DNA of 64,000 bases, taken from contig CM043969.1 of NCBI GenBank assembly GCA_014529385.2, forward strand, positions 27,162,946-27,226,945, given 5' to 3'. How positions within the stretch are numbered: position 1 is the first letter of the stretch; each line of letters begins with the position of its first letter. Of this stretch, positions 1 through 9,925 are shown piece by piece. The stretch comes from Adiantum capillus-veneris (taxonomy: Eukaryota; Streptophyta; Polypodiopsida; Polypodiales; Pteridaceae). The notes beneath the pieces are model-generated. The model searched no databases. It was not told the origin of the DNA and saw nothing but the letters and a program-made list of their open reading frames with translations. The position numbers were made by a program, and so were the translations under genes.

Positions 1-363
1 GCTTATATACTAAGCCTTAGAAAACCTAATGTCCGACCAAAATGACCTTATTTGTCCCTAGGCTTCTATAGAGCTTAATTAAAACACTGTGAGCTAGCTT
101 TGCTCATCCAACAAGCATCTGTGGCCAAAATACAATTTTCGACTTAAAATATGAAGTTCCCGTAAACATTACAAAAGTGGCCGTAATGGCTCAAAATGAT
201 AATAACGGGATATTCGATGATGTCCATGAGCTTGTATCTTCACATTACAACATCCATCTTCGTCTTCATCACTTCATCAGCATTTATTTGGAATCTTTAG
301 AAAATCTTTGAGGAATCTTCATGGAATCTTTGTGGAAGCGTTGTTGAAAGGTTGACCTCAACA
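1..363 (-). repeat. 3' LTR of RLG-A, cut by window start
   Basis: Matches 8152-8518 of the other LTR with roughly 20 differences and a few small indels by eye. On the minus strand it starts TGTTGAGG directly after the polypurine tract. The remaining roughly 700 bp lie outside the window. Confidence 0.9.
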
Positions 364-379
364 CTCTCCCCCTCCAAAG
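364..379 (-). promoter_or_regulatory. Polypurine tract of RLG-A
   Basis: On the minus strand the bases are CTTTGGAGGGGGAGAG, immediately followed by LTR start TGTTGA. This is the expected position and composition of the plus-strand DNA priming site of an LTR retrotransposon. Confidence 0.8.
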
Positions 380-1580
380 TCTTGTCTTCCCCGACAAGAC
401 CCTATGTTTGTAGTGGCCTTGACGAGTGCTTCATGTTTTGGTGTTGGTTGAAGCTTTTGTTGTTGCAGTTGCTTTGACTAGATGCTTTGTATGTTGTAGA
501 GCTACCTTTTTCTTGTACATGTAGTGTAGTTGAAGCCATAGCTCTCCCCCTCTGATTGGTTGTTGTAGCGTGAATAGGTTGAGTGAGGTTTGTTGTTGCA
601 GCAAGTCATTATCTTGGCAGCTCTGTATTGTTTGTTCTTAGGTGTCATCTTGCATGTGTACCTGTAATCTTGAAGCCTTTTTGAATGTTTTCTGGGCCGT
701 TCCCATTTGATCTTCTAGTTGATGAGCATGTAGTTGTTTGGGGATGTCGTTGGTCTGCTTTTTTGTGTTTTTATAAGAAAAATAAAATAGTAAAAATAAA
801 ATGTGGCGTATATTACAAAATGAAGGTCTTGGATACCTGGATAGGACTAAAGGAAAGAACCCACTGGGAAAAAATGCATGTAGTCACAATTAAATGTGAG
901 GCTAGATGTACTTATGTTTTGATGTAATTGAGTTTTGTTGAGGTAAAGTACATATGGTCGTATGGCTACTATTATTGGCTGGATATACATTGGATAAGTC
1001 TTAGTAGCTTGAAGTCAGAGTCATTGTTGTTGAGCAAATGCTCATGAAACCTGTTACCGCTTCGTCATCGTCATTTTGTTGTATAAGAGCATGGGTGGAA
1101 CACAAATCGTGTCAAATGCAAATGTCCAATGATGGGACATTGTATATGCTTGCACAGATAGATGCATGGGAAACAATATGTTGTGCGAGAAGATTTTGAA
1201 TGGGTGCTTGCAGGAGTGAACGTAGCTAGAGAAGCAAAAATATATTTGACTTCAACAGCTACCGTTATTCACAAGAAGGGTTTTGGTCGACGAGGTTCTT
1301 TCCACTCTCCTCACTGTGTTCATGTGCGTGAGTGTTTCTTGGACTACTCTGCCACTCCACCATTTAAAATAGTAGACTTTGACTCTTATGCTTACCTCTT
1401 CCAGCATGAGTGACACGACTTTATGTATGCTCAACTCTCCAGCTTGAGCTTAAATCTATTATATAGACTCATAGACCACATAGAAAATATTAGACTTGAA
1501 GGTTGGGTCTGACACTTTGCTCATTTAGTGGCTCAGCTTCCTGACTCTAGACTCTTATGCCATGTATTTTTAATGGCTAC
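380..1580. other. RLG-A 3' non-coding region
   Basis: About 1.2 kb between the degraded end of the downstream ORF and the polypurine tract. Short open frames here have no recognisable domain. I see no palindrome copies and no RNA gene. Confidence 0.6.
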
Positions 1581-1923
1581 TTGGACTTACCTGATCACGT
1601 CCTGAAATCCAATTCCATATGCTATTGAGATTTAGGACATTATCTTTGGTTTGGTTTTGTGATGCCATTTTGTCAAATACATTGACAAATACCTGCTCTT
1701 CATGCTTTGGTAGCACACTGATGTTGCGTGGTGAGATAAGTTTTGAGGTTGAAGCAATGGTTGATGAAGTCTTCTTCCAGACTGTGTTCTTTAAAATGAT
1801 GACTTCTTCTTGTATCCTTGATTTACCTTTGTTGATAGGAGGCTGTAGACTAGTTGTGGGCCTTTGCTGTTGAGTTCCGGCTATAGGTTTTGGAATCCAA
1901 GTTGTCCTTGGTGCTTGTGTGAC

Positions 1924-3249
1924 CTACTTTTCCACTTGCCTTATTGCTTGTTTGACTTGATGGTCCTTTGGCTTCAGTGTCCAAATATTGCTGTTACCTT
2001 TGTAAAATCCTTCCTCATGTAGTAAATGACGAGGGATCCACCTTGGAGTTGTAGCACTCATGGTTGCGTAGTTGGGTTTTCGTTGTTGGGCATGTTGTGC
2101 TACATGAGTTTTCTTCATGATCTCAAGGGAAGATTTAATCTTTGGCAACCAAATTTGAGTGTTACCTGTATAGTATCCTTGTGCTTCCAGTAGCTTGACT
2201 GGGATCATTCGTTGCATTGCTTGCTGTGTGACCTTAGCTTGACTTTGTGGGGTATTTTCACCGCAGAGCTTTGACTTTGTTACCCACAACTGCTTTAATG
2301 TTTGTTTCTTGGAAGGTCTTTGCTTCTTCTTCCTGTACCTGTTTTTACTCCTGTATGAACAGTTAGACCTGCGCTTGATGCCCTGTTGATCTTGTTGTGA
2401 AGAGATACCACATGCTGGGTATGTCCAAGCTGTTACCTTTGGTTTTTTGACCCATACTTTGATGTTCTTGTCATAGTAGCCTTGAGCAGTGATTGAACCG
2501 TTTGATGCTATCCAACCTGTGACTTTTGCTTGTCGTGGTTCTTTTGATGCTGGTACCCAAATTGGATCTTTGTCCTTGATGTAATCCTTGGATACTAACA
2601 AATGGTTGACCTGTTTCTTTCTTTTGTGGAGGCTTTGTTGCGATGGAAACTTTGGTTGATAGACTTTGCACTTTGGTTTCCATTGTGTTGTTGAGGGTTT
2701 GGCTTTTGATGTAGAGGCTTCTTCGTGTACGTGAATTGGCTGGGCTAAAGACTTTGACTGAAGTGAAGGATTTGGGTTGCAGAACACTGTTTCACTTGCT
2801 TTAGCTTTTCCTTTGTCAATAGTAGCATGCACATCCAACGAGAATTTAATCTTCTTATTGGCTGCCAAGTAACTGATGTCCTCTTTGCTTTTGGTACTTT
2901 TCTTGGCCTTTTGTGCCTTGGAAGGTTTGTCATCCTCTTGTATGTTGAACTTCTTTATCATTTGACTGGTTGTAGCATGTAAGTGCTTACTATCTTCTGA
3001 TCTATAGCTTTGGGGAAGGTCTATAGCCTGAGCAGCTTGTTGGTGTTCATTGTTAGTTTCTGACTGTGACGCCTTGACTCTTGATTTCAGAAGCTCTCTG
3101 TCACTATTTACTGCTTCTAGCACTTGAAGGTAATTCAATGGTGACTTTTCTTCTTGGAAATCTTTTGAAGCTTGTGTAGCAGGATGTTGAGGTTGACTCT
3201 CTTCTTCTGATGCAATGGTCGCCGTGGCCTTTGGTTTCCATTGTTCCAT
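1924..3249 (-). CDS. RLG-A downstream ORF with W-x-P-K repeats, unknown function
   Basis: A 441-residue lysine- and glutamine-rich frame, strongly basic in its second half. It contains four related modules of about 22 residues (near residues 216-234, 246-269, 349-371 and 404-428). Each runs roughly x-x-x-Q-G-Y-Y-x-G-N-x-x-I-W-x-P-K-x-K. Shorter W-K-P-K motifs lie at residues 4-7 and 190-193. After the stop the same frame continues with another W-I-P-K to about position 1600, so the protein was longer. No catalytic domain is recognised. Its position behind a zinc-knuckle region suggests the tail of a gag-like polyprotein; a nucleic-acid-binding role is inference from charge only. The ATG is the first in frame and may not be the true start, because open but stop-broken sequence runs upstream. 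Confidence 0.6.
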   Translation of the reverse strand: MEQWKPKATATIASEEESQPQHPATQASKDFQEEKSPLNYLQVLEAVNSDRELLKSRVKASQSETNNEHQQAAQAIDLPQSYRSEDSKHLHATTSQMIKKFNIQEDDKPSKAQKAKKSTKSKEDISYLAANKKIKFSLDVHATIDKGKAKASETVFCNPNPSLQSKSLAQPIHVHEEASTSKAKPSTTQWKPKCKVYQPKFPSQQSLHKRKKQVNHLLVSKDYIKDKDPIWVPASKEPRQAKVTGWIASNGSITAQGYYDKNIKVWVKKPKVTAWTYPACGISSQQDQQGIKRRSNCSYRSKNRYRKKKQRPSKKQTLKQLWVTKSKLCGENTPQSQAKVTQQAMQRMIPVKLLEAQGYYTGNTQIWLPKIKSSLEIMKKTHVAQHAQQRKPNYATMSATTPRWIPRHLLHEEGFYKGNSNIWTLKPKDHQVKQAIRQVEK

Positions 3250-3965
3250 GGGTTTTGTAGAGTCTCTTCTCGAAAATATTCATTCATATCCTATATTGCT
3301 TGTCCTTGGTAGTCAATCTTGGACTCAGTCATTTCCTGTTCTTATGTGCTTTCTATGTCTTCACTTACATCTTCTTTTTGCTTCTCATACTCTTTGATTT
3401 GTTCAATCACCAATGAAGAGTCCACAGTAGAGAATTTATTTGGTAGACGTTCAGCTTCATCCATTGATTCTATTTGCATGTCTTCCACTTGTGACATGGC
3501 ACTAAGATTTTTTGTTACCACTACCACCTCTTCTTGTGTTGGCTCACTATCGTCAGAATCTTGGCTTCTTTTGCTCTCGTCCCTTGAACTGCGAGCTTCA
3601 TCTTCATCACTTTGTGGATGCTTTGACTTGTCCTCACTGAGGTTCTTGAATCAATTGATTCAATTAATCTTTTTTGAAAGCCTGATTCTCTATGATAATG
3701 TCGTTGACACCCTTGACTTCAAGCAACTATGTCTTGAGCCTATCTTTTGTGCTCTGCGACAAGATCTGCTTCTTTTCAGGAGATCTCGTTGGGGATTCTT
3801 GCTTTCATTCCCTTGTTGTCACTATCTGAACTTTGCTTTTGGCTTGTTGCTTCTTCTTTTCCATGTAGAGTTTTGTTGGGCAGTCCTTCACTAAATGACC
3901 AATGGCACATTGGTTGCAATATGTCGCTATCTCAACTTTGGACAAGGTAGCTCTCCATAATACTA
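3250..3965 (-). pseudogene. Degraded middle of the RLG-A reading frame with zinc knuckle
   Basis: Between the two ORFs the minus strand is protein-like but crossed by stops and frameshifts. At 3880-3918 it encodes a zinc-knuckle-like motif, C-N-Q-C-A-I-G-H-L-V-K-D-C, spaced C-x2-C-x3-H-x4-C. That is one residue shorter than the canonical gag knuckle. The region suggests that the 497- and 441-residue ORFs were once one gag-like polyprotein. The joining is inferred, not seen. Confidence 0.55.
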
Positions 3966-5459
3966 CTAATAATGGTTTCCTGTGGTATCTAGATACAAAT
4001 ATGACATCTTCCTTGCATGCATGAACCTATAGATTATGACTGACTTAGGTGGATCCACTGGCTTCGTCTCTTTATCCTTCATCGTCTTGTCCTTGAGAAG
4101 CTGAAAATAGCTTCCATTATTGCTTGCATACAAGATCAAATCACTATCCATGCTTTCTAGCATGTGTAATGATAATTCTTCCATCAGTATATGCTCTTTG
4201 TCGTGGGGCTTCTGCATAGCCTTAGGGCTATGTTCCCGAGTTGATTTTGGCGAGGTTTGCACCGAGGGTGAAGATCGAACCGAATCTTTATTTTTCGTTT
4301 CCCTGGATGGTGCTTTTGGACGGGGTCCAAGTATGTGACTTACAGTTTGCCCACAAATGCTAAACTCATCCATATTTTTCACATCGGCTATTTCATAGTG
4401 CCTATCGTATTTGTCGACCACAATGACATCTTGACCTGACCTTCTACATTGGGCATTGTGAATTTCCACTGGTTTCTCCTTCGGCTCGGCATCTTCCAAT
4501 GCTTCTTGAAATTCCACTCGGGTTTCTGAAAAGGACACTGCTTCTTGTAAAGCTGGACTTCTTAATCCCACTCTTGAAGATATAGGGTCGCTTTGTTGAG
4601 TTTGAACTCCCCCCATCCGAGAGGGTTCCATATCTGATGTTGGCATCTGTTCAATGCCTGATGATATGACGTGTTGTTCTCTGTTAAGTATCTCTTGAGA
4701 CCGAGCTAGCTCTTTTTGAAGTTGTGATATCTTCATAGCTGGTACTTCCGGCATATTCCCTGTTTGTGCAATTTGGTGTGTTTGTGCTTTGTCTTGCGCT
4801 GGTGCAGTGCATGAGACTTGTGCAGTGTCTTTCCATGTTGTGCCTTGTGTTGTGCCACCTATTTGTGCATTGATAGCTGTAGTTGTCAACTCTTCTAGCT
4901 GCGTATCAAGAGGTAAATCCATGACTAGATGATAAACATTAGCACCTTCAGATTTGTAGTCTTCCCCTCTTGATCCAAATATTTCAGCTGCAAAATATTG
5001 GTTACTCTCTGCAGGAACTTCATGATTTGTGGCAGCTTTGTAGTAGCGACCGTCCTCATCTACATAAAGGGTACCAATTTGCCATTTCCCATCTTGAGCT
5101 TTGTACAGAAAAATACTTGGATGATATGCATAGAGTTCTGTAAGTTGATCCTTGTACAACATTTCTATCTCATTGCCGATGTATTTTCCGTGCCTCATGT
5201 AAATTGATCCCAGACAGTCTTCCATGAAATCTGGATGTGGGTGTAGTACATTCTTCGCTGTTTCAACTTCCACATGTTGAGATGTCCGAGTTTCCTCTGT
5301 ATCTTTCTTTGTCTTGATGTACAAATTCCGATTTATATCCTCATAGCATGGCAATCCTTTGTAATGGCCAATTAAATAGAGCCCACTTTGCTCTCTTGTA
5401 ATTTCTGTGGATGTACTTGAAGCTTCGTCTCGGATGGTCTGGTTCCTTTGAGACGCCAT
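3966..5459 (-). CDS. RLG-A upstream ORF, 497 aa, unknown function
   Basis: The longest clean frame in RLG-A; it opens M-A-S-Q-R-N about 2 kb after the primer site. The first 190 residues look globular and are rich in Tyr and aromatic-Asp-Gly turns such as Y-V-D-E-D-G-R-Y-Y. Residues about 190-310 are Gln/Thr-rich and probably disordered. The last 190 residues again carry short Tyr-rich strand-like segments. I see no retropepsin, RT, RNase H, integrase or movement-protein motif. In position it replaces gag, and a zinc knuckle follows about 50 bases beyond its stop. It may be an unusual gag or capsid protein or a non-autonomous-specific protein. I do not recognise the family. Confidence 0.6.
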   Translation of the reverse strand: MASQRNQTIRDEASSTSTEITREQSGLYLIGHYKGLPCYEDINRNLYIKTKKDTEETRTSQHVEVETAKNVLHPHPDFMEDCLGSIYMRHGKYIGNEIEMLYKDQLTELYAYHPSIFLYKAQDGKWQIGTLYVDEDGRYYKAATNHEVPAESNQYFAAEIFGSRGEDYKSEGANVYHLVMDLPLDTQLEELTTTAINAQIGGTTQGTTWKDTAQVSCTAPAQDKAQTHQIAQTGNMPEVPAMKISQLQKELARSQEILNREQHVISSGIEQMPTSDMEPSRMGGVQTQQSDPISSRVGLRSPALQEAVSFSETRVEFQEALEDAEPKEKPVEIHNAQCRRSGQDVIVVDKYDRHYEIADVKNMDEFSICGQTVSHILGPRPKAPSRETKNKDSVRSSPSVQTSPKSTREHSPKAMQKPHDKEHILMEELSLHMLESMDSDLILYASNNGSYFQLLKDKTMKDKETKPVDPPKSVIIYRFMHARKMSYLYLDTTGNHY

Positions 5460-6420
5460 TGCTTTCGTCTTGACTCCCTTGTTGTACCTGTTCAGTGATG
5501 GCTCTTATAGCTTGCCTCAAAGCTAATAAAAATTATTAGCACCCTCGTGTCGGTCTTTTTTGCTTGAGGACCTTAAGCTTTTGTGGATGCCTTAATCTCT
5601 GAGTTTTCTGAACTGGGCTTTGCTTGAACTTCTTAGCTCCCTTGCTTGCCAAGGCTGATACTATCTTGTTTGGTTGCTTGCTTTGCCTAGAGCTTTTTAG
5701 CAGGCCTCGATCTATTGGAAGCACTGTGTTAAGTTATGCAACTTACCACTATACTGCAATGACTGCTCCCTTCGTAGCGATTCTTGGATCGAGCTAACCT
5801 GTGTTCACTTTAGCACACAATCTGCAAAAAATTCTATTTAGCTGGCAAACTTTTTCACAATGAATGTAAAAATTCTTGATGTGCCTTTGACGGCCACACT
5901 TGTTCCGTGGGATCGGAAGTGACTTCCAAGTTTGCTTTTAGCTGAACTAAACTTAAGCTAGCACAAGAGAATTAAGCACAAGTTGCAGTGATTTGCTAGA
6001 AAAAATCTTGTGTTAAAGTTCTCCAAAACTTGCGACTGTTGTTGCAAAATCAAGAGTCCTTGTGTATGGTCTTATTGCTACCAAATTTGTGTATGGACGT
6101 ACACTAGGCCGTAGTTAACTTTTACACCTTTCCGCGGGTGACCGATGGTTTTCCCAAAAGATAATTTCAATATGCTAACTTAGCCGTCTTCAATACCGTG
6201 ACCGTTTTCTCACAAGTATGCTTCACCAGTGCAACAACATGCAAAAATCACTCAATTTAAACCTTTTTTGAAATTTTGCATTTTTTGACTCCGCCTTTTG
6301 GCTTTTGATGAACAAAAATAGGGAAAAACACTCAAGTCAATATGAGAATAGGGTAAAACCTACCCTCTGAACCCACTGGTAACCTCAGTTTCCCCAAACT
6401 CCCTTCCAAAAGTGCCCTGG

Positions 6421-6444
6421 AGACATCCTACGCGTAGGATGTCT
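6421..6444. repeat. Perfect 24-bp CGCG-centred palindrome (RLG-A type)
   Basis: Core ACATCCTACGCGTAGGATGT flanked by AG and CT, self-complementary over all 24 bases. Lies in the RLG-A leader. Confidence 0.95.
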
Positions 6445-6873
6445 ATTGTCTTAAAATGCAAAGCCAATTTGGGTAGGATGTCTGGCAATTCTCATCTTTT
6501 GGCTTTAATGTGTCAAAATTTGGTCAAATTTCCACTTTCTAGGTGAAAATAGGGTAGAACCTACCTTCTAAACACACTGGTAACCTTAGTTTTTCCAAAA
6601 AGTGCCTAGATCACCTTGTAGACATCCTACGCGTCTCTGATGCTTCCTTATGCTCTCAGTAAGTGCAAGTATGCTTCACATTTGCAAAAAAATTGCAAAA
6701 ATCACTCAATTTAAGCCTTTTCTCAAATTTTATGTTTTCTGACTCCACCTTTTGGCTTTTGGTCAACAAAAATAGGGAAAAACTCTCAAGTCAATATGTT
6801 ACTAGGGTAAAACCTACCCTCTGAACCCACTGGTAATTTCAGTTTCCCCAAATTCCTACCAAAAGTTCCCAGG

Positions 6874-6897
6874 AGACATTCTACGCGTAGAATGTCT
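6874..6897. repeat. Perfect 24-bp palindrome with paired substitution
   Basis: Core ACATTCTACGCGTAGAATGT flanked by AG and CT. Relative to the copy at 6421 it has C-to-T in the left arm and the matching G-to-A in the right arm, so self-complementarity is kept. Confidence 0.95.
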
Positions 6898-7416
6898 ACG
6901 GTCTTAAAATGCAAATTTTTTCTGGTAGTAGTACTCCCTATGCTCTGTAGAGCTCTCAACAATAATCACGGAAACTTTTGGACTTCAAATCAGCTTCCAA
7001 ACACAATTTACCGTCTTTTCTACTTAGCGTTTTCCATTTCTCTGATGAGCCTAACAACAAATAAGACATGCATAAAGTACTCTAGATCAGCAATCAAGAT
7101 ATCCTACTTACCCTACTCCTACTCATCATGTGAGATGGTGATTTTGATGTCTTGGTTGCTTCTTGGCCTCACACGGACTCTCAAGTCAACCTACCACCAC
7201 ATCTACCACTCCAACTTCTACTCTCTACACCACAACCTACTACTACCTAATACTACCTAAGACTGAAGATCTAGGCTAGACACACGCTCCCTAGACTCCT
7301 CCTAAGACCTAGAGAGTCCGCCACCCTCTGATCCTATCTAAATGTAAAATAGTACTCTGGCAAGCCAGAGGGACCTCTATCCTCAAGGACTAATCTTGGT
7401 CACCTACTTAGGGCCG

Positions 7417-7436
7417 TCGTCCCCGGCCCGGCGCCA
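7417..7436 (-). promoter_or_regulatory. Primer binding site of RLG-A
   Basis: On the minus strand TGGCGCCGGGCCGGGGACGA begins one base after the LTR end. Its first seven bases and the later CCGGGGA match the complement of the plant tRNA-Asp 3' end, as in Athila/Tat-type gypsy elements. The middle is altered here; the copy at 9905-9924 is closer to that sequence. Confidence 0.8.
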
Positions 7437-7437
7437 A

Positions 7438-8518
7438 TGTTGGACGGATACGTCGCGACGGACCTCAGCACAACGAGAACTCACCTAACATATAATGTCA
7501 ACTGAGGACGGAGCTCAACCCGGAGGCGCATGGAAGCAAGCATAGGGTGTCAATCTACACTCGACCAACTCCTGACTAATTCCTACAGAGGTCTCCACCC
7601 AATGTCTAAGCTACAGCCTTCAAGAGTGCTTAAGAAGAGATTTCCTACAACGCTTATAAGAGCCAAACACCCATCAAATAGTCTCAAAACGCCACAGAAT
7701 TGAAGGATACCCTACTAACACCAATAGGTGGCTCTCCTTAAGGTCTATGAACCAAAATCTCAACCCAAAACACCTAGTGCAGAATCGCGTAGGATGTCTA
7801 GCTGAAATCTGTAGGTCATCGTTTCCAAAAACTGAAGTGCCTAATGTGTAGCTCTACTCAATGCGAAGGCATATATATGCAACAATGAAAAAACAGATAA
7901 CGTATGCTCACGAAATCACCAGATGAAGCTCGTAGATGGAGCTCGCAAAACCAGACCGTACGCGCGCAATGTAGGTATTGGTGCGTTGCTCTTGTTGGGG
8001 GCAACACGCTGCACTTCTCCGCACTCGATTCTGACCACTGGTACGTGCGTAGCGTCAAGAATAAGCTCTCACTCTCTCTCGTACACAGTATGCTCACTCA
8101 CAGACAGTAGATCAGATTATTAGAAGTCTTTTTACAAAGCTTTAGGTTTTGGCTTATATACTAAGCCTTAGAAAACCTAATGTCCGACCAAAATGACCTT
8201 ATTTGTCCCTAGGCCTGTATAGAGCTTAATTACAACACCGTGAGCTGGATTTTCTCATCCAACAAGCATCTGTGGCCAAAATACAATTGCCGACTTAAAC
8301 TATGAAGTTCCCGTAAACATTACAAAAGTGGCCGTAATGGCTCAAAATGATAATAACGGGATATTCGATGATGTCCATGAGCTTGTATCTTCACATTACA
8401 ACATCCATCTTTATCTTCATCACTTCATCAACATCTTTATTTAGAATCTTTAGAGAATATTTGAGGAATCTTCATGGAATCTTTGTGGAAGCGTTGTTGA
8501 AAGGTTGACCTATCAACA
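7438..8518 (-). repeat. 5' LTR of RLG-A, 1081 bp
   Basis: Plus-strand bounds are TGTTGGAC at the left and TATCAACA at the right. The left end adjoins the primer site, so the element reads on the minus strand. An RLG-A half-palindrome (CGCGTAGGATGTCT) lies at 7786-7799. Confidence 0.9.
8152..8161 (-). promoter_or_regulatory. TATA box of the RLG-A LTR
   Basis: On the minus strand GTATATAAGC, also present in the other LTR at the window start. Its place inside the LTR suits a Pol II promoter with transcription starting near 8120-8130. The start site itself is inference. Confidence 0.5.
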
Positions 8519-8637
8519 TACACGTAGGATGTCTTTTTTCCTAGAATGGCTTCAAATTCAAAGTACAGAATCCCCTTGATGTACTGATCATTGTGGTATG
8601 CTTAAAAGTGAGTTTGGAGTGCCAGATCACACAAAAC

Positions 8638-8657
8638 ACATCCTATGTGTAGGATGT
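8638..8657. repeat. Near-perfect RLG-A-type palindrome
   Basis: ACATCCTATGTGTAGGATGT: both arms are kept and the central CGCG is replaced by TGTG, as expected from CpG decay. Confidence 0.85.
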
Positions 8658-9078
8658 CTTTTTGGCCTGTTTGGTCCCAGACTTGTCCCACAGCTTCCTC
8701 CTGATGTCAGCAACACAGTGGTATGCTTAGATTTTGGTTTGGGTTTCAAAAGACCCCAATTTTAGCTGATCTAGTCTTTTTCAATCAAAAGTTCTAAAAT
8801 CTGCTTAGAACCCCCTTTTCTTCCCCAAATGAGATAAAAACTTTCTCAATCACTCAATATATCATGCAGATCATGCTCTTGCAACCATCCTATGGTTTTG
8901 GTCTTGGAATAATGCCTTGGCACAATTTGGGTAGGATGTCTAGCAATTTCGGTCTATCTGGCCTTATCCTGTCAAGATATGGTCAAATTTCCACTTTGCA
9001 GGTGAAAATAGGGTAAAAACTACTTTCTAAACACACTGGTCAACTCAATTTTCCAAAATTCCCACTAGATTGTCTTGT

Positions 9079-9102
9079 AGACATCCTACGTGTAGGATGT
9101 CT
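9079..9102. repeat. Near-perfect RLG-A-type palindrome
   Basis: Core ACATCCTACGTGTAGGATGT flanked by AG and CT; only one central base breaks the symmetry. Confidence 0.9.
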
Positions 9103-9370
9103 ACTTTTTGATTTTTTTATTCTGAAGTGTCCCTGATGCTTTCTTATGTTCTCAGTAAGTGCAAGTATGCTTCACAAGTTGCAACAACATGCAAACATCA
9201 CTCAACTTAACTCTTTTCTGAAATTTTGCATTTTCTGACTCCGCCTTTTGGCTTTTGGTCAACAAAACTAGGAAAAAACACTCAAGTCACTATGAGAATA
9301 GAGTAAAACCTACCCTCTGAACACACTGGTCAACTCAGTTTTCCCAAATTCCTTTCCAAAAGTTCCATGG

Positions 9371-9394
9371 AGACATTCTACGTGTAGGATGTCT
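9371..9394. repeat. Near-perfect RLG-A-type palindrome
   Basis: Core ACATTCTACGTGTAGGATGT flanked by AG and CT; positional equivalent of the site at 6874 in RLG-A. Confidence 0.9.
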
Positions 9395-9904
9395 ACGGTC
9401 TAAAAATGCAATTTGTTTCTGCAGTAATACTCCCTATGCTGTGTAGAACTCTCAACACTATTCATAGAAACTTTTGGACTTCAAATGAGTTTTCAAACAC
9501 ACTTTTGTGTCTTTTACAACCTTGTGATGAATCTAACAAGCAAGTATACATGCATGAAGTGCTCTAGATCATAAATCATGATGTTCTACCTACTCTACTC
9601 CTACTCATCATGTGAAATGGTGATAATGGTGTTTTGGTTGCTTCCTGGCCTCCCTGGACTCTCAAGCTTTCCTCCCACCACTTCTACCACTCAAACTCCT
9701 ACTCTTTACAACACAACTCAACTAAAACTAACTAAATCTACCTAAATCGAAGGATCTAGGCCAGACACATGCTCCCTAGACTCCCTCTAAGACCTAGAGA
9801 GTCCTCCACCCTCTGATCCTATCTAAATGTAAAACAAGACTCTTGGAAAGCCAAAGAATCCCTATCCTCAAGGACTAGTCTCGATACCCTACCTAAGGTT
9901 TTAG

Positions 9905-9924
9905 TCCCCGGCAGCGGCGCCAAT
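9905..9924 (-). promoter_or_regulatory. Primer binding site of RLG-A2
   Basis: On the minus strand TGGCGCCGCTGCCGGGGACT starts one base after LTR end CCAACA. It is a good complement of a plant tRNA-Asp 3' end and the best-preserved primer site in the window. Confidence 0.85.
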
Positions 9925-9925
9925 G

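Larger units (their letters stand above)
5460..7416 (-). other. RLG-A 5' leader with direct repeat and palindromes
   Basis: Nearly 2 kb without a convincing gene. It holds an internal imperfect direct repeat: the block beginning near 6241 recurs near 6689, a period of about 450 bp. It also holds CGCG-centred palindromes at 6421-6444 and 6874-6897 and half-sites at 6473-6483 and 6620-6634. A short basic frame at 5536-5724 (62 codons) has no recognised domain and may be a remnant upstream part of the 497-aa ORF. Confidence 0.65.
1..8518 (-). mobile_element. RLG-A: LTR retrotransposon without pol (non-autonomous)
   Basis: Read on the minus strand the order is 5' LTR (7438-8518), primer site (7417-7436), a 2-kb leader, two ORFs (5459-3966 and 3249-1924), a polypurine tract (364-379) and a 3' LTR cut by the window edge (1-363). 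LTR termini are TGTTG...CAACA. I find no reverse transcriptase, RNase H or integrase in the 7-kb interior, so the element resembles LARD or TR-GAG non-autonomous retrotransposons that depend on another element for pol. The tRNA-Asp-like primer site is typical of Athila/Tat-type Ty3/gypsy elements. It abuts a second truncated family member at 8519-10590. Confidence 0.85.
8519..9904 (-). mobile_element. RLG-A2: leader fragment of a second family copy
   Basis: Runs from the junction with RLG-A's 5' LTR to a second primer site at 9905-9924. It aligns in blocks with the RLG-A leader: 8990-9110 with 6527-6645, and 9180-9420 with 6680-6910. An additional segment at about 8540-8930 is not found in RLG-A. 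No coding frame is seen. Palindromes lie at 8638-8657, 9079-9102 and 9371-9394, with half-sites at 8522-8534 and 8931-8941. The most likely history is that RLG-A inserted into, or recombined with, this copy. Confidence 0.8.

Noticed and set aside
3966-5459. Endogenous pararetrovirus (caulimovirid) coat or movement protein
   Set aside because: LTRs, tRNA-Asp-type primer site and polypurine tract frame the ORF, and no movement-protein, RT or coat motif is visible.
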